64,000 nt of DNA from Tetrapyrgos nigripes. Taxonomy: Eukaryota; Basidiomycota; Agaricomycetes; Agaricales; Campanellaceae. The stretch covers positions 62,001 through 126,000 of the forward strand of contig JAACJM010000216.1 of NCBI GenBank assembly GCA_013368315.1. The letters run 5' to 3'. Below the pieces are notes generated by a model. That model did not search any database and was not told the DNA's origin. It was given only the letters and a program-made list of their open reading frames with translations. Shown here in pieces: positions 20,865 through 31,700 of this stretch; the first letter of the stretch is position 1; the number at the start of each line of letters is the position of its first letter. The position numbers and the translations under genes were made by a program.

Positions 20865-22460
20865 TCAGTTTCGAGTGATTGCCGTGATTCTTAGCTTAGA
20901 TGGGAACTGTGGCTTACGAAAGGGTATAAGGCTCGTGTATTGCCTATTTTTTACTGGTATATATGTCCATATCCCTCCTCCTGATGACGTGACAGGGGAG
21001 GTGTTTAAAAATCTGCTTGTGTTACAAGGTCCTTTAGGTATCCTGCTGCCTTCTCCTTCTCTTCTCCTAACAACGCCCTGATTTTGGCAGTGAATTCCTC
21101 TGCAATATCCTTCATTGTGGTAATTGTCCCGGAGGACGTTCCAGGCTGTGTTATTGGAATTGGTCATGGTGGATCTAGGAAACGTAGGACAGTTGAATGT
21201 AGTGTGTCCCTGTTTGCGACAGCTGAAGCATCGTCCTTCCTTTTTCATTTTTTCATTTTTTCTCTTTCCTCGTTTGTCAGTTTAGGGATGCACCTGGGGT
21301 ACTACTTTGGAAGGTATTTACTTCCATGCTTCTCATTCGACTGCCTCCTGCATTCTGTGATCCTTTGGTCTGCTGCTCTCCTTCTCCTCATGGTTTACTC
21401 CATAGGACTTTCTCCATTTGTCTTTCCACCCAGATCATATGTTGTTTGACCATGGCCTTCTGTAGCGCCTTGAGATTTCTGGGTTGCGATGGTAGATAGG
21501 AAATTTGGTCTATCAATCCTTTCGGGAGTCCCTTTCGATAGTACTTCATTAAACCCTCGTTGTTATAGCCAGTATCTTTAGCGTACAACTTGAATTGGGA
21601 GTTGTACTTATCTATATCTGCTAGTGCTCCCTCCATCTTTATGATCTCTATCTTTGCTTGTGCTTGAGTTTTTCAGGACATTGGTTTAAAGTCATGTAGA
21701 AATTGCTGTTTTACTTCTCGCAACGTCCACAACTTCTGCTTCTTCTTGGATTCTGATGACGAGTCTGTGCTCCACGAGTCTTCGTCACTGTCACTAAAGT
21801 CATTGTCTTCTTCATAGATTTTTGCCATCATATCGTGAGCCCATCATCCTGCTTCCTCTCCTGTGAAAAGAGTGAGAAATAGTGCTATCTTCTCGTTTTC
21901 TGTGGGATAGACTCCTTTGTTGAGTCAAAGATAGTTGGTAAACTCAGCCAACCAATCCTTCGCCAAGTTCCATTCTCCTGTAAACTTCTCTGGCTTTGCT
22001 CCTCTTTCATTTGTAGTTCTGTTTGGGAAGTGATCATTGTCAGAAGGAGTATCAGCGGGGGGTCTGTTTGTTCCTCCTGTGGTGGCGGTAGCTGAAGTGG
22101 GTTCATTGTGTTTGGACATTTCGAGGGAAGAAAGGAGATTTTGGGGATCGATTGTTTGTTGGGGACGAACGGATATGGGTTCTTGGATTGCACTGGGGGA
22201 CCTATCAGATGGAGATCTTCTAAGGGGAGTTTGTGGTTTGATGGGAGAAAGCGGAAATTCTGGTTCCAGGATAGGTTCGTTTATTGGGAGTTGGGTCTCT
22301 GTAGTAGGTTCTGGTATGATGTGTTGTCCAGATGGTTGTACAGGTTCTAGACCATATCCTAGTTCTGCTTGTGTGAGTGCTCAATTGTGTATAGAGAGTC
22401 GGTTTGGGCACGGATTGTTTAGACAGATGTCCCACTGGTTGTTAATCGAAACATGACAGT
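20865..22460 (-). pseudogene. gag: Element B gag (decayed)
   Basis: A zinc knuckle CFSCRKQGHTTFNC occurs near 21225-21185. Upstream, the fragment 21388-21636 (YNSQFKLYAKDTGYNNEGL, YRKGLPKGLIDQI) is a capsid-like segment of the kind found in Ty3/gypsy Gag. Still further upstream, 21885-22193 is Pro-rich with an ENGTWRRIGWLSLPTIF stretch in one frame. Several stops and frame changes separate these pieces, so the gene is non-functional. Confidence 0.75.
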
Positions 22461-23339
22461 CTTCCTGTCATTGGAGGTGGTATGCGTGAGGTCAACGGAT
22501 ACAAGTGATGGTGGGGATGTGAGGTGAGGGTTATTCTAGGGTTTCCACTTCTGGACATACACTAGTTGGTGTCTTCTGGTCCAGCAAACAGGTGATCCCA
22601 CTGATCTTCAGGGACGTCTTCCCAACAGTCGTCTAGTCGGTCATAGTAGTTTTTCCTAGGAATTTGAGTTTGGAGGTATTCTTCGTGTTCTTCGAGACAT
22701 TATTCCAAGATGTCGCAGTCCTCGTAGTCATTGCGACTGAACCAACTGGGGATAATAGTATTTCCAAGTTGGATGAAGTAACGAGTGCCTACAACTGCCA
22801 TGTAACGTGGGGTTATGTTTTCAGGGGATATCTTTATTCGAAGGTATTCGAAGATGGTTACTTCACCTTGGTCCCACGTTCTCTTGTTTAATTTAATCCA
22901 ATGGTTGTCAAATGCAGTGGCATGCTTTCGTACTGCATTTTCAACTTGTTGTGAATAGTTTTCAAAGCTGTCTGAATCTTCAATCTTGTGGCAGTATTCT
23001 GGTGGAGGTCGGATTTGTTGGTTGTTAAGGAATGGTTCAAAGTTAAGAGCCAGTGTGTATGATTGAGATTTCTATTACAGAGTCGGTTGACCACCCTACT
23101 CGAATCGGCGAGTTTGGTTTTATGTCTCGAAACTGTGTAGATGGGGGATGACTTTGTGCAACAACTCCTTGAGTTTGTTCACACTGGCCAACCTGTGAGG
23201 CTCCTCACACAGGGTAGAGATGATGGGCTTGGGGGCACCATAGGGGAAAGATGGGGAGTAGGGAAGTCCAGTAATACAGAAGGGTTGTAGTGGGTTACGA
23301 GGTCTGTTTGTGAGGTGGGTGTAAGAGAGTCTGTTCAAG
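22461..23339 (-). other. Element B 5' leader and likely primer-binding region
   Basis: No convincing protein is seen between the gag start and the 5' LTR. The inner edge beside the LTR (23322-23339, read on minus) is CTTGAACAGACTCTCTTA. The start matches element A, as expected for a primer-binding site, although the tRNA is not recognised. Confidence 0.5.
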
Positions 23340-23754
23340 TGTCAAGAATGTTGTCACTTAGCAAAGACCACCCAAGTCACACAATAAATCAATGAATTGA
23401 CAGTTTACAGTGAGGTGGTATAGAAGAGAAGAGAGAGAGGGATAAGTAGATGATGAGTAGCTGACTATGCTCGACACTGCACTGTACTGAGAGCGGAGTA
23501 GAGACAAAGTGAACAGACTAAAGAACTAACTACAAGTCCCTTGGTATATATGTAAAAGAAGTGAATTGAGAATAAGTGAATAGGTGGGAATGTCCATGGA
23601 GATAGGAATCGGAGGAGATAAATGATGTACACGTCAGATCAAGTGATGGTAACCGTAGACAGGGAAGATGATGATGGGAATGTGAGAGAAATGAATAGTA
23701 GTCCATGGAGTTAAGAAATGAATAGGGAGGTAAATAGAGCAGTGATTCGTGACA
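23340..23754 (-). repeat. Element B 5' LTR
   Basis: This 415-bp LTR has ends TGTC...GACA and is followed by GATGT, the target duplication. It lacks the second copy of the 33-bp unit present in the 3' LTR. Confidence 0.94.
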
Positions 23755-24266
23755 GATGTGTGGGCTTGGGCTCAAAGCCCAAGCCCAGCCCAGCCTTTGA
23801 GGAGGGCTTGAGGGCCTGAGGGCGAGGGCCTGATTTCTGAAAGCCCTGAGCCTGAAGCTCAGGCCTGGGCTTTCAGCAATACTTAGTGACCTGTTACTGA
23901 CCAATAAAAAACTGTCAATAAATAGTTGAAATTTCCTTTTGCAGGCATTCTCACCAGGTTCTCACACAACTTTACAGTTTCTCAGTGTCTAACCATCTGT
24001 TATCCACTACTTGTTGGCACCAATAATGTTGGCTTTGGGTCTGTAAATGCTTAATGTAGGTCAGTAGTCCATTTTGTCTATAATGCAACCCTAACCTCAG
24101 ACTTACCCAACACTTTGACCGTGATTTTTTGTGCAATGACATCATCCTAGTCTGAGCCCGGGCTCAAAGCCCAAGCTGGCCCAAGCCCAACCCTACTGAG
24201 GGCTTAGGGCCGGGCTTGGATTCTTGGCGAGCCCAAGCCCTACAAAGCCCAGCCCGCACATCACTA
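23755..24266. mobile_element. hAT-type MITE (main body)
   Basis: Together with the 9-base tip at 5445-5453 this forms a non-coding element of about 516 bp. Its ends are inverted: TAGTGATGTGTGGGCT on the left and, read inward from the right, TAGTGATGTGCGGGCT. It is flanked by the perfect 8-bp duplication ATGCCAAA (5437-5444 and 24267-24274). The 8-bp duplication and YAGNG-type ends are hallmarks of hAT elements. Both ends carry many GGGCTT/AAGCCC repeats that can pair. No transposase is encoded. Confidence 0.88.
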
Positions 24267-24274
24267 ATGCCAAA

Positions 24275-24735
24275 CCGTTCTCCTCGCGAAGCTCCTCCAG
24301 TCAAGAGACTCAAGATACTAGACAGGCGCACCTATGAAACATATACCGACAGAGTTGGGCGAGTCTTTACTCTTCTCTGGCCTCCTCGTTAAGGTCCAAG
24401 AATCCTACAAGGTATCTGGTGACACATGGGATAACATGGATGGAGATGGGGAGAGGGAAAAGGTTGTGAGAGAGTAGGTGGAAACACGAGTGTGACGGAG
24501 TTGGAGAAGACAGAAGGATGGGTGAGGAAAAGGATGTATAGAGTGAATGGGCCTGGGTATTCCTGAGGGCCATGAAGCTCAGAAGGTGCCCATTTACTGG
24601 CGGTTCATGGTATGTTTTTGTATTTCTTCAGTGCGTTCATTTTGCTTATTTATCCGTTTCTCACTGCTAGAATTGCTCACTCCGGAAGGTGCAGAGTCCT
24701 ACACTCAGCAGGTTGAACACTTCTACCTTTTCACA
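24275..24735 (+). pseudogene. EthD-like gene copy 1, 3' part
   Basis: Directly after the MITE, the frame resumes with NRSPREAPPVKRLKILDRRTYET, the mid-protein segment that follows exon 2 in this family. Stops follow (for example just after LLWPPR). The tail exon reads FLTARIAHSGRC after a GTATGTTTT...CTAG intron near 24610-24670. It is a decayed copy continuing 5068-5444. Confidence 0.6.
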
Positions 24736-25200
24736 TAAATCCTACACCCCTCTACACGCAAACTGTCCCCCTCGTGAAGCTGCGTTAGTCAAGAAGCTCT
24801 AGAGACTTAACAGATGTACCCGTGATGCGCATACAAACTCAGGCGAGTCTTCTCTGACCTCCTCGTTAAAGTCCGAGAATCCTGCGAGGTATCTGGTAGC
24901 GCATGGGATAACATGGGATGGAGATGGGGAGAGTCAAAAGGCTGCGGGAGGCAAAGCTGAAGAAGACGAAAGTATGGGTTAGGACAAAGACATTTAGAGC
25001 GATAAACTCTATCAAGACAGAGCTGGGTATCCCTGAAAGCCATGAAGCTCAGAAGGTGCCCGTTTACTTTGGGGTCCATGGTACGTTTTCGTATTTCTTC
25101 ATTACGTTCATTTTGCTTATTGTTACATTTCTCTCAGGGTCTCTCAATCACAAAAGTATGTTCGTATGGCACATGTTGGTCAAGGGAATCTCTACATAGA
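24736..25200 (+). pseudogene. EthD-like gene copy 2 (partial)
   Basis: A second, truncated copy starts within the middle exon and repeats the order seen just upstream. It includes the GTCAAGAAGCTC (VKKL) stretch, the conserved GTATCTGGT...CATGGGAT segment and a KVPVYFGVHG end before an intron-like GTACGTTTT. Its start joins copy 1 without a spacer, which indicates tandem duplication. Stops and indels rule out a full protein. Confidence 0.55.
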
Positions 25201-25855
25201 TTCTGTGTAATTTAGTGACAATTTTACTGAGTCTGCCCATCCCTAGTCATATGGTGTCCACTTCCACGATAAATGGCATCTCTTCCACCGAGAAAAAATT
25301 CTCTGCCATTTACCCATCATCTCTTTTGGCCTCGTAAAACAATTACATTTCTCATACAAACAAAAACCCAAAGATAGCGAGTGAGGACGTATTGCTCTAA
25401 ACAAGAAAAATCAAAAAATGGAGATATGGAAACTGGTCATATGGCGTAGGATGATCAACAGAAACATATAGGATAGGATAACCTTCAAGGTAGGATGTTG
25501 TGTTTAAGTGGTCCTACAAGTAATCATGGCTCCGGTTATAAGTATGCGTTTTGAAGATGTATGTGATGTAGATGTATTGAGAAATGGAGGAATCTGACAG
25601 TGAGTAGACAACTTCTGGCAATAGTGTTGTGAAGCAGATCAAATCACTGCTGGAGAGTGATCAGTTCAATGTGAGGAAAGAGAGAAGTGTTTCTGCCAGT
25701 GCCAGGTTTTCTGATGTGTGAATAAATATCTGTTTGAGCACTGTACCAAAATCAAGAGTCGAGAGTCTCGACTGGAGACGTCCGAGTTCTGTCCAAGTCA
25801 GATGACTTTGGCAAAGAAGCTCAGAAGTTTGCGAGTGAATGATAGCAGTAAAAGC
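25201..25855. other. Intergenic region upstream of the NLR gene
   Basis: No coding sequence is recognised here. A near-perfect palindrome, AGTCGAGA-G-TCTCGACT, lies at about 25758-25774. The rest is AT-rich with no clear repeat. Confidence 0.4.
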
Positions 25856-25957
25856 TAGTCTTTTGCACAGCCAATTCAGAGTAGTTCACGTGCATTGGAC
25901 ACTTGTTAGTCTTTCGCGCAACCAATCAAGACTGGCTCACGTGCACTGGACACTTTT
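25856..25957 (+). promoter_or_regulatory. Tandem 51-bp promoter module with CACGTG and CCAAT
   Basis: 25856-25906 and 25907-25957 are direct copies, each starting TAGTCTTT. Each has a CCAAT (25871, 25922) and, about 16 bp on, a CACGTG E-box (25887-25892, 25938-25943). The second copy ends 47 bp before the NLR start codon. CACGTG is bound by bHLH factors and CCAAT by the Hap complex in fungi; a role in NLR expression is inferred from position. Confidence 0.55.
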
Positions 25958-26004
25958 CTCTGTTTGTGCCTTCTGCTCATCATTGTTGGAATTCCCGTGG
26001 CATC

Positions 26005-29000
26005 ATGGGTACCTCAGAGGATGGAAATGACCCTCAACAAGGAAACAACACTATCGGGCACCAGATTAGAAATCAATCCAGAAATAACTCTGCTAGTCAG
26101 AGACAAATTCAGGAAAACTCAAACACAAGAGGTAAGTGCTATCCAAAAAATGAGAACCATGTGATATATGAACCAATTTTGGACATTTCCCACATAGAAC
26201 AGACCATTGTGTCCCAAAGCATGTTTACAAATGCATCAAATTTCACTATCCCAGGAGTGGCAATTGGCAATGTTGGAAGAGACTTTATTCATACTACCAA
26301 CAATAACTTTGGTGGTAAGTACTAAATTGACTTGTATTTTATATCTATTGTTCTCAAACTTCCAAAGTACCAGCCAATCAAAAGGAAGAAATACTTAAAC
26401 AATTGAAGGAGAAATTGAATCCAATCATTACTCCAGCCAGAAAGACAGATACCTGCTTGCCAGGAACAAGAGTTGAGGTCTTGCAGGATCTGTGCAACTG
26501 GATTATTGAAGACACCACCTCTATTGCTTGGATTTATGGAATTGCTGGTACAGGTAAAAGTGCTATAGCAGTTTCACTTGCTTCTAAAATCAGAGATATG
26601 GAAGAAGAGATCACACTTACATTGACATTTCACTGTGTGAAAGGGCAGGAGACCAGTGACGTCTCCAATTTGGTCCCAACTATCTGCTATCATTTGGCAC
26701 TAGTGGTTACAGAGTATGGACAGAAAATCTCTCATATTTTCAAACAGGAATTTCACTTTCTGAGCAAGTGGAGAGGTTTTTGAAACCTTCACTCTTGAAT
26801 GATATCCAAGGTTCTGGAAGAATAGTTATTATCCTGGATGGGCTTGATGAATGGGGGGCAGCATTAGATCGTACCTGTTTGCTGAGCCATTTCAAGATGG
26901 TCTTCAGCCAACTTTCATGGCTTAAACTGGTAGTGACCAGCAGACCAAACAAAGAAATTGCAAACATATTGCTTGATGATTCTACTGTCAAACAAGTAAA
27001 TCTGACTGATTACATCAGTACCAGCTATGATCTGAGAAGACTTATTTTGTATAAGCTACCAGCAATATCTGAAGATAATATCAAGATTTTGCTTCAGAGA
27101 GCAAATGGCCTTTTTATCTGGATTACTACTGCTCTTACATTTATTGAAAAAGGAATGGATATAGAAAAGAGGTTGAGGCAAATAATTGGTCTAAAAGGAC
27201 AAAGTAACAATCAAAATCAGCCATATCAAGGATTGTATCTGTTATATGAGACAGTCCTGAAAGAGTCATTTTCTGATCCAGATAATCTGGAATACTTCAA
27301 AACTGTAATGGGCACAATCTTGACAGTAACTGAACCCATCTCATTACAGATGGTGGGAAAGATGCTTGGAACCTCTGAAATTAGCTTATCTCCTGGAGTA
27401 ACTGACAATGTAATCAGCCAACTATCAGCAGTAGTATATGATAGAGATGGAAAATTGTACTATCATTTGTCATTTGGAGAGTTTCTCACATCTTCAGAGA
27501 ATAAGTTCAATATCCATCCAGAAATTGCCCATTTTCAGCTAGCTAGTGCTTGCTTGGAGATTATGAGAATGGAGCTTAGATTTAACATCTGCCACCTGGA
27601 GACCTCTTTTCTCAAGAATAAGGCAGTGAAAGATCCAACAATAGAGGATAGAATAAATATGTATATCCCATCTGAGTTGAGATATAGCTGTTTGAGTTGG
27701 ACTAAACATATGAGAGAAGTTCAAGTTGAAGGGAGAGGAAACACAATCCTATTGAGTGTTACAGATTTTATGGGAAGTAAATGGATGATTTTGTGGTTAG
27801 AATGTATGAGTGTAATGGGGAAATCTTTTTCTCTAAAGAGATGTCTAGAGGATATCTCAGAATGGGCAAAGAGCAACAAGGTAAGACAATTGAGCTATGT
27901 ATTCAAGGAAAGTTTGCTAAAATTTTACAAAGGACAAAGATGCAGAGAGATTAGCAGAAGTACTCCATCGGATAGCAGATACTTTTGGAACTGTTTTTTC
28001 AGAAAGTACACCACATATTTACCTGTCAGTATTGCCAATGCTGTACCATTTCAATCAATTCGCGAATCCACAGTCACAGCCCCCCCAAAGCTGGGGTGTG
28101 GAAAAAACAACCAAAACTTGGGGCAAAGAAAGGCAAAAAAAGTAAATTTCTCGTGAAATTCATGAAAAGTTCCTCCATGTCCAAGGTCATTGATGCCATT
28201 TCACAAAAAAAAAAGTTCACAAGACAAGGTCACAGTCCCAAACCTGTCACAAATTGGTCAAAATGATACAGTAGAACAACCTGGATTAAATGTGGTAGAA
28301 GGCTTCACAAAATATATTCAGAATGCTATCAAAATTGGAAGACATAGATGGTACAATCTGCCAATGACTATATCAACAACAAGCAGAGTGTTCAGTGTAG
28401 CATATTCACCAGATGGAAGATATATTGTGTCAGGATCTTATGATAATACTGTAAGGATTTGGGATGTCCAAACAGGACAACAAGTTAGAGGGCCTTTTGT
28501 TGGCCACACAAGCTGGGTGCAGTCAGTGGCCTTCTCACCAGATGGCAGACATGTAGTGTCAGGATCTGCAGACTACACTATCAGAATATGGGATATCCAG
28601 ACTGGCCAGCAGGTTGGAGAGTCTCTAGAAGGCCACAGAGATGAAGTTACTTCAGTAGCCTTCTCACCAGATGGCAGACATGTGGTATCAGGATCAGATG
28701 ATAACACTGTAAGGATTTGGGATGTCCAAACAGGACAACAATTTGGAGAGCCTCTGAAAGGCCACACAGAATGGGTGTGCTCAGTGGCCTACTCACCAGA
28801 TGGCAGACATGTAGTGTCAGGATCTGGGGATAATACTGTAAGGATTTGGGATGTCCAAACAGGACACCAGTTTGGAGAGCCTTTTGTTGGCCAAACAGAA
28901 ACAGTGCTGTCAGTGGTCTTCTCACCAGATGGCAAATATGTGGTGTTAGGATCTGCTTACATGCCTGTCAGAATATGGGATATGCAAACTTGCCAGGAGG

Positions 29001-30436
29001 TTGGAGAGCCTCTGGAAGGCTACATAAATGAAATTAACTCAGTGGCCTTCTCACTAGATGGCAGACATGTTGTGTCAGGTTCTGTTGATCGCACCATTAG
29101 AATATGGGATATGCAGACTTGCCAGCAAGTGGGTGAGCCTCTGAAAGGCCACACAAGTTGGGTGCAGTCAGTGGCCTTCTCACCAGATGGCAGACATGTG
29201 GTGTCAGGATCTGATGACTGCACTATCAGAATATGGGATATCCAGACTTTCCAGCAGTTTGAAGAGCCTCAGCAGCTCTCCAACCATACAGGTGCTATTA
29301 ACTCAGTGGCCTTCTCACCAGATGGTAGACATGTGGTATCAGGATCTCATGGCAGGACTATCAGAATATGGGATATGCAGACTTGCCAGCAGGTTGGGAA
29401 GCCTCTAAAAGGCCATAAGCATTGGGTGCTGTCAGTGACCTTCTCACCAGATGGCAGACATGTGGTGTCAGGATCTGCTGACAGGACTATCAGAATATGG
29501 GATATGCAGACTTGCCAGCAGGTTGGAAAGCCTCTCAAAGGCCACACAGATTGGGTGAGGTCAGTGGCCTTCTCACCAGATGGCAGACATGTGGTGTCAG
29601 GATCTGATGATGAAACTATCAGAATATGGGATATGCAGACTTCTCAGCAGGTTGGAAAACCTCTGGAAGGCCACACAGCTTTGGTGCAATCAGTGGCCTT
29701 CTCACCAGATGGCAGACATGTCCTGTCAGGATCTGTTGACAGGACTATCAGAATATGGGACATGCAGACTTCCCAGCAGGTTGGAAAGCCTCTGGAAGGC
29801 CACACAGATCAGATAAATTCAGTGGCCTTCTCACCACATGGCAGACATGTGGTGTCAGGATCTAATGATGAGACTATCAGAATATGGGATATGCAGACTT
29901 GCCAGCAGGTTGGAGAGCCTCTGGAAGGCCACACAGATTGGGTGCAGTCAGTGGCCTTCTCACCAGATGGCAGACATGTGGTGTCAGGGTCATTTGACAT
30001 GACTATCAGAATATGGGATATGCAGACTGGCCAGCAGGTTGGTGAGCCTCTGGAAGGCCACACAGATGACGTTAAATCAGTGGCCTTCTCACCAGATGGC
30101 AGACATGTGGTTTCAGGGTCTTGGGACAGGACAGTAAGGATCTGGAATATTGATCCTTCCAATCCAAACCTCATTCCAACCTTAATCTCCCTGTATAATC
30201 AAGAAAATCAATCATGCTCCATTAATGCTCAGGGTTGGTTATGTACTGCTGAACCTGAGCCAAAGTTAATTTTATGGATCCCAGCTCACCTTAGAGATGC
30301 ATTTATGAATTTGAGGCAGGTTGGCACTATTCCTGCAGATGCTAAAAACTTTGGAGTTAAAGTTGACTGGAGCAAATTTGTTTGTGGTGAAAACTGGACC
30401 TCTGTTTGGAATGATAATCCTGAGGATGAGGAATGA
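26005..30436 (+). CDS. NLR-type NACHT-WD40 protein
   Basis: This is a STAND NTPase of the fungal NLR type, expected to act in self/non-self recognition or defence signalling. Exon 1 (26005-26314) encodes an Asn-rich N-terminus ending SMFTNASNFTIPGV...NNNFGG. A 53-nt intron (26315-26367, GTAAGT...AAG) keeps phase into the NACHT exon. The P-loop GIAGTGKS lies at 26538-26561, Walker B VIILDGLDEW at about 26827-26856 and VVTSRP just after. A 52-nt intron (27881-27932) restores SNK-DKDAERLAEVLHRIADTFG. A third intron (28142-28215) ending in an A-run is phase-consistent with the WD40 exon. Fourteen WD40 repeats follow, then a C-terminal tail (WSKFVCGENWTSVW). One frame problem remains: at 26740-26768 the frame shifts back by one base, with no good intron, so the copy may carry a 1-bp deletion. 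ATG 26005 is preferred over upstream 25903 because it follows the promoter module. Confidence 0.85.
28370..30160 (+). repeat. Fourteen near-identical WD40 repeats
   Basis: The unit is 43 codons (129 bp) with a core SVAFSPDGRHVVSGS and IRIWD. I count 14 units, enough for two seven-bladed propellers. Most bases are shared between units, including at synonymous positions. Variation concentrates in a few residues just after GHT, after VSGS, and before the TIRIWD strand. Unit 8 has a slightly different start (LSNHTGAIN). Confidence 0.93.
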
Positions 30437-30994
30437 GTGTTCAGTAAAATTGTATATATCTATTTTCTTCTATTTTTTTTTTTCGTTTCTCACTCCCAGC
30501 TTGATTGGTATCTCTATGCTATGACAACTTTCATTTGATCGATTTCACACAAAAACATCAAGAATGCTGCCTTTTCTTTTGAAAATTTTCAGCTTGGAAA
30601 CCAACATGTTATATCTGTTCCCTTCATCTGTTCAGAAATTCCATTTATCAAATGAGTAAATATCACAAAATCCATATATCCAGAATTTTGTTGCCTATGT
30701 CCAGTTCAATAAGAAAAATCATATTTATAAAAAAGCCCACATGTCTCTGAGGTACTTGTATCATGGTAAGTAAGGTTTTGTGCGTTTTTAAAATTGGCTT
30801 TGAGAGTTTCAAAGATTCTGTTGAAGTTCCTAAGCACGGACATTTATCTTGACCAAATTCTGCTGCAGCATCCAATGACTGGCATGATAGATGGATTAAT
30901 CTATTACCTTGCATTGCTACATAGTTATCATCATTGGTATCACCTAGCTAACTCTTTTTTATATACTTAATTGATAGCTAATCCAACCATACCG
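30437..30994. other. NLR 3' flank
   Basis: A T-run at about 30470-30482 follows the NLR stop and may mark its 3' end. I see no further gene in this stretch. Confidence 0.4.
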
Positions 30995-31700
30995 CATGAC
31001 TTCCTCCCATCATTCTTTCCGTTCCTCTTTCTGTACCTGAAGCCATACTGGCTCCCAATGTCCCAGTTCCATGCTTGGGCCAACCAACAACCTCTTTAAC
31101 TCCACCTGTCCCCACCCGTCCCATTCAAGAATACACACTTTAATCTCGTCCAGGTAATCTGGTAGGGACCCAAGCAAAGCAGTATCAGAATTCTCTGAAA
31201 GGAGGATGTATACAGCGCCTTCTTCTCTGTCTTTAGTTTTACTGAGTGTAAGTTTGGAGGTGGCATTAATATCTGGCTATGCCCATAGAAGGCCCAGATG
31301 AAGATGAAGACGCAAGCAGTAATTCATTGGCGTAGAAATTGATAGCATAGGCTCTTCCTCCTAATTTGGGGCTTCATAGTGTTCTACGCCGACTTCTAGT
31401 ACCTCCACATTTTTTCCTTCTACCCCTGCTGCTGAAGACAATGACGAAGACAATGATTTCTTAACAAAATCCCCGTCCTCATCGAACTTGAACATGCTGG
31501 TCCACCCTATATCTTCCTGCTTAGCTCTTTAAGTGGTTGCCCAGATAGTACGTGGATTCGGACGTAAAGGTGTAGAAGGTGTGAGAAGGAGAGCATTGCC
31601 ACGCTGGCGGGAACGGACATGTGAATCGTTAGGGTTGAAGGTAACGGGTGTAGATGATGATTGGGACAAACGGGGAGGAACTTGAAGTAGTGTATGCGAG
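30995..31700 (-). pseudogene. Decayed unknown gene
   Basis: The minus strand has coding-like stretches without family motifs. One open run of about 88 codons (31262 down to 30995) includes EEGAVYILLSENSDTALLGS and LKRLLVGPSMELGHWEPVW, with a TGA near its end. Upstream pieces read FKFDEDGDFVKKSLSSSLSS and TPSTPLRPNPRTIW, separated by stops. The order suggests one old gene. I do not recognise it. Confidence 0.35.

Larger units (their letters stand above)
5454..23754 (-). mobile_element. Ty3/gypsy chromovirus B, interrupted by element C
   Basis: This is a full-length minus-strand element bounded by LTRs at 23340-23754 (5') and 5454-5901 (3') and by the 5-bp duplication GATGT (5449-5453 and 23755-23759). 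Internal order on the minus strand is leader, gag with zinc knuckle, protease, RT, RNase H, then an interruption (7971-18697), then integrase, chromodomain, a small extra ORF and the polypurine tract. It is the same family as element A. Frames are broken by TGA stops, a TAA and small deletions, so it is defective. It sits inside a hAT-type MITE. Confidence 0.95.

Noticed and set aside
26656..26747. Intron to explain the NLR frame slip
   Set aside because: Phase fits, but it would remove a conserved stretch of the NACHT domain (NLVPTICYHLAL).
28370..30160. Regularly spaced repeats considered as a CRISPR-like array
   Set aside because: They are coding WD40 units in one open frame, in a eukaryotic genome.
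28573..30174. Several minus-strand frames over the WD40 exon
   Set aside because: Periodic 129-bp shadows of the WD40 repeats.
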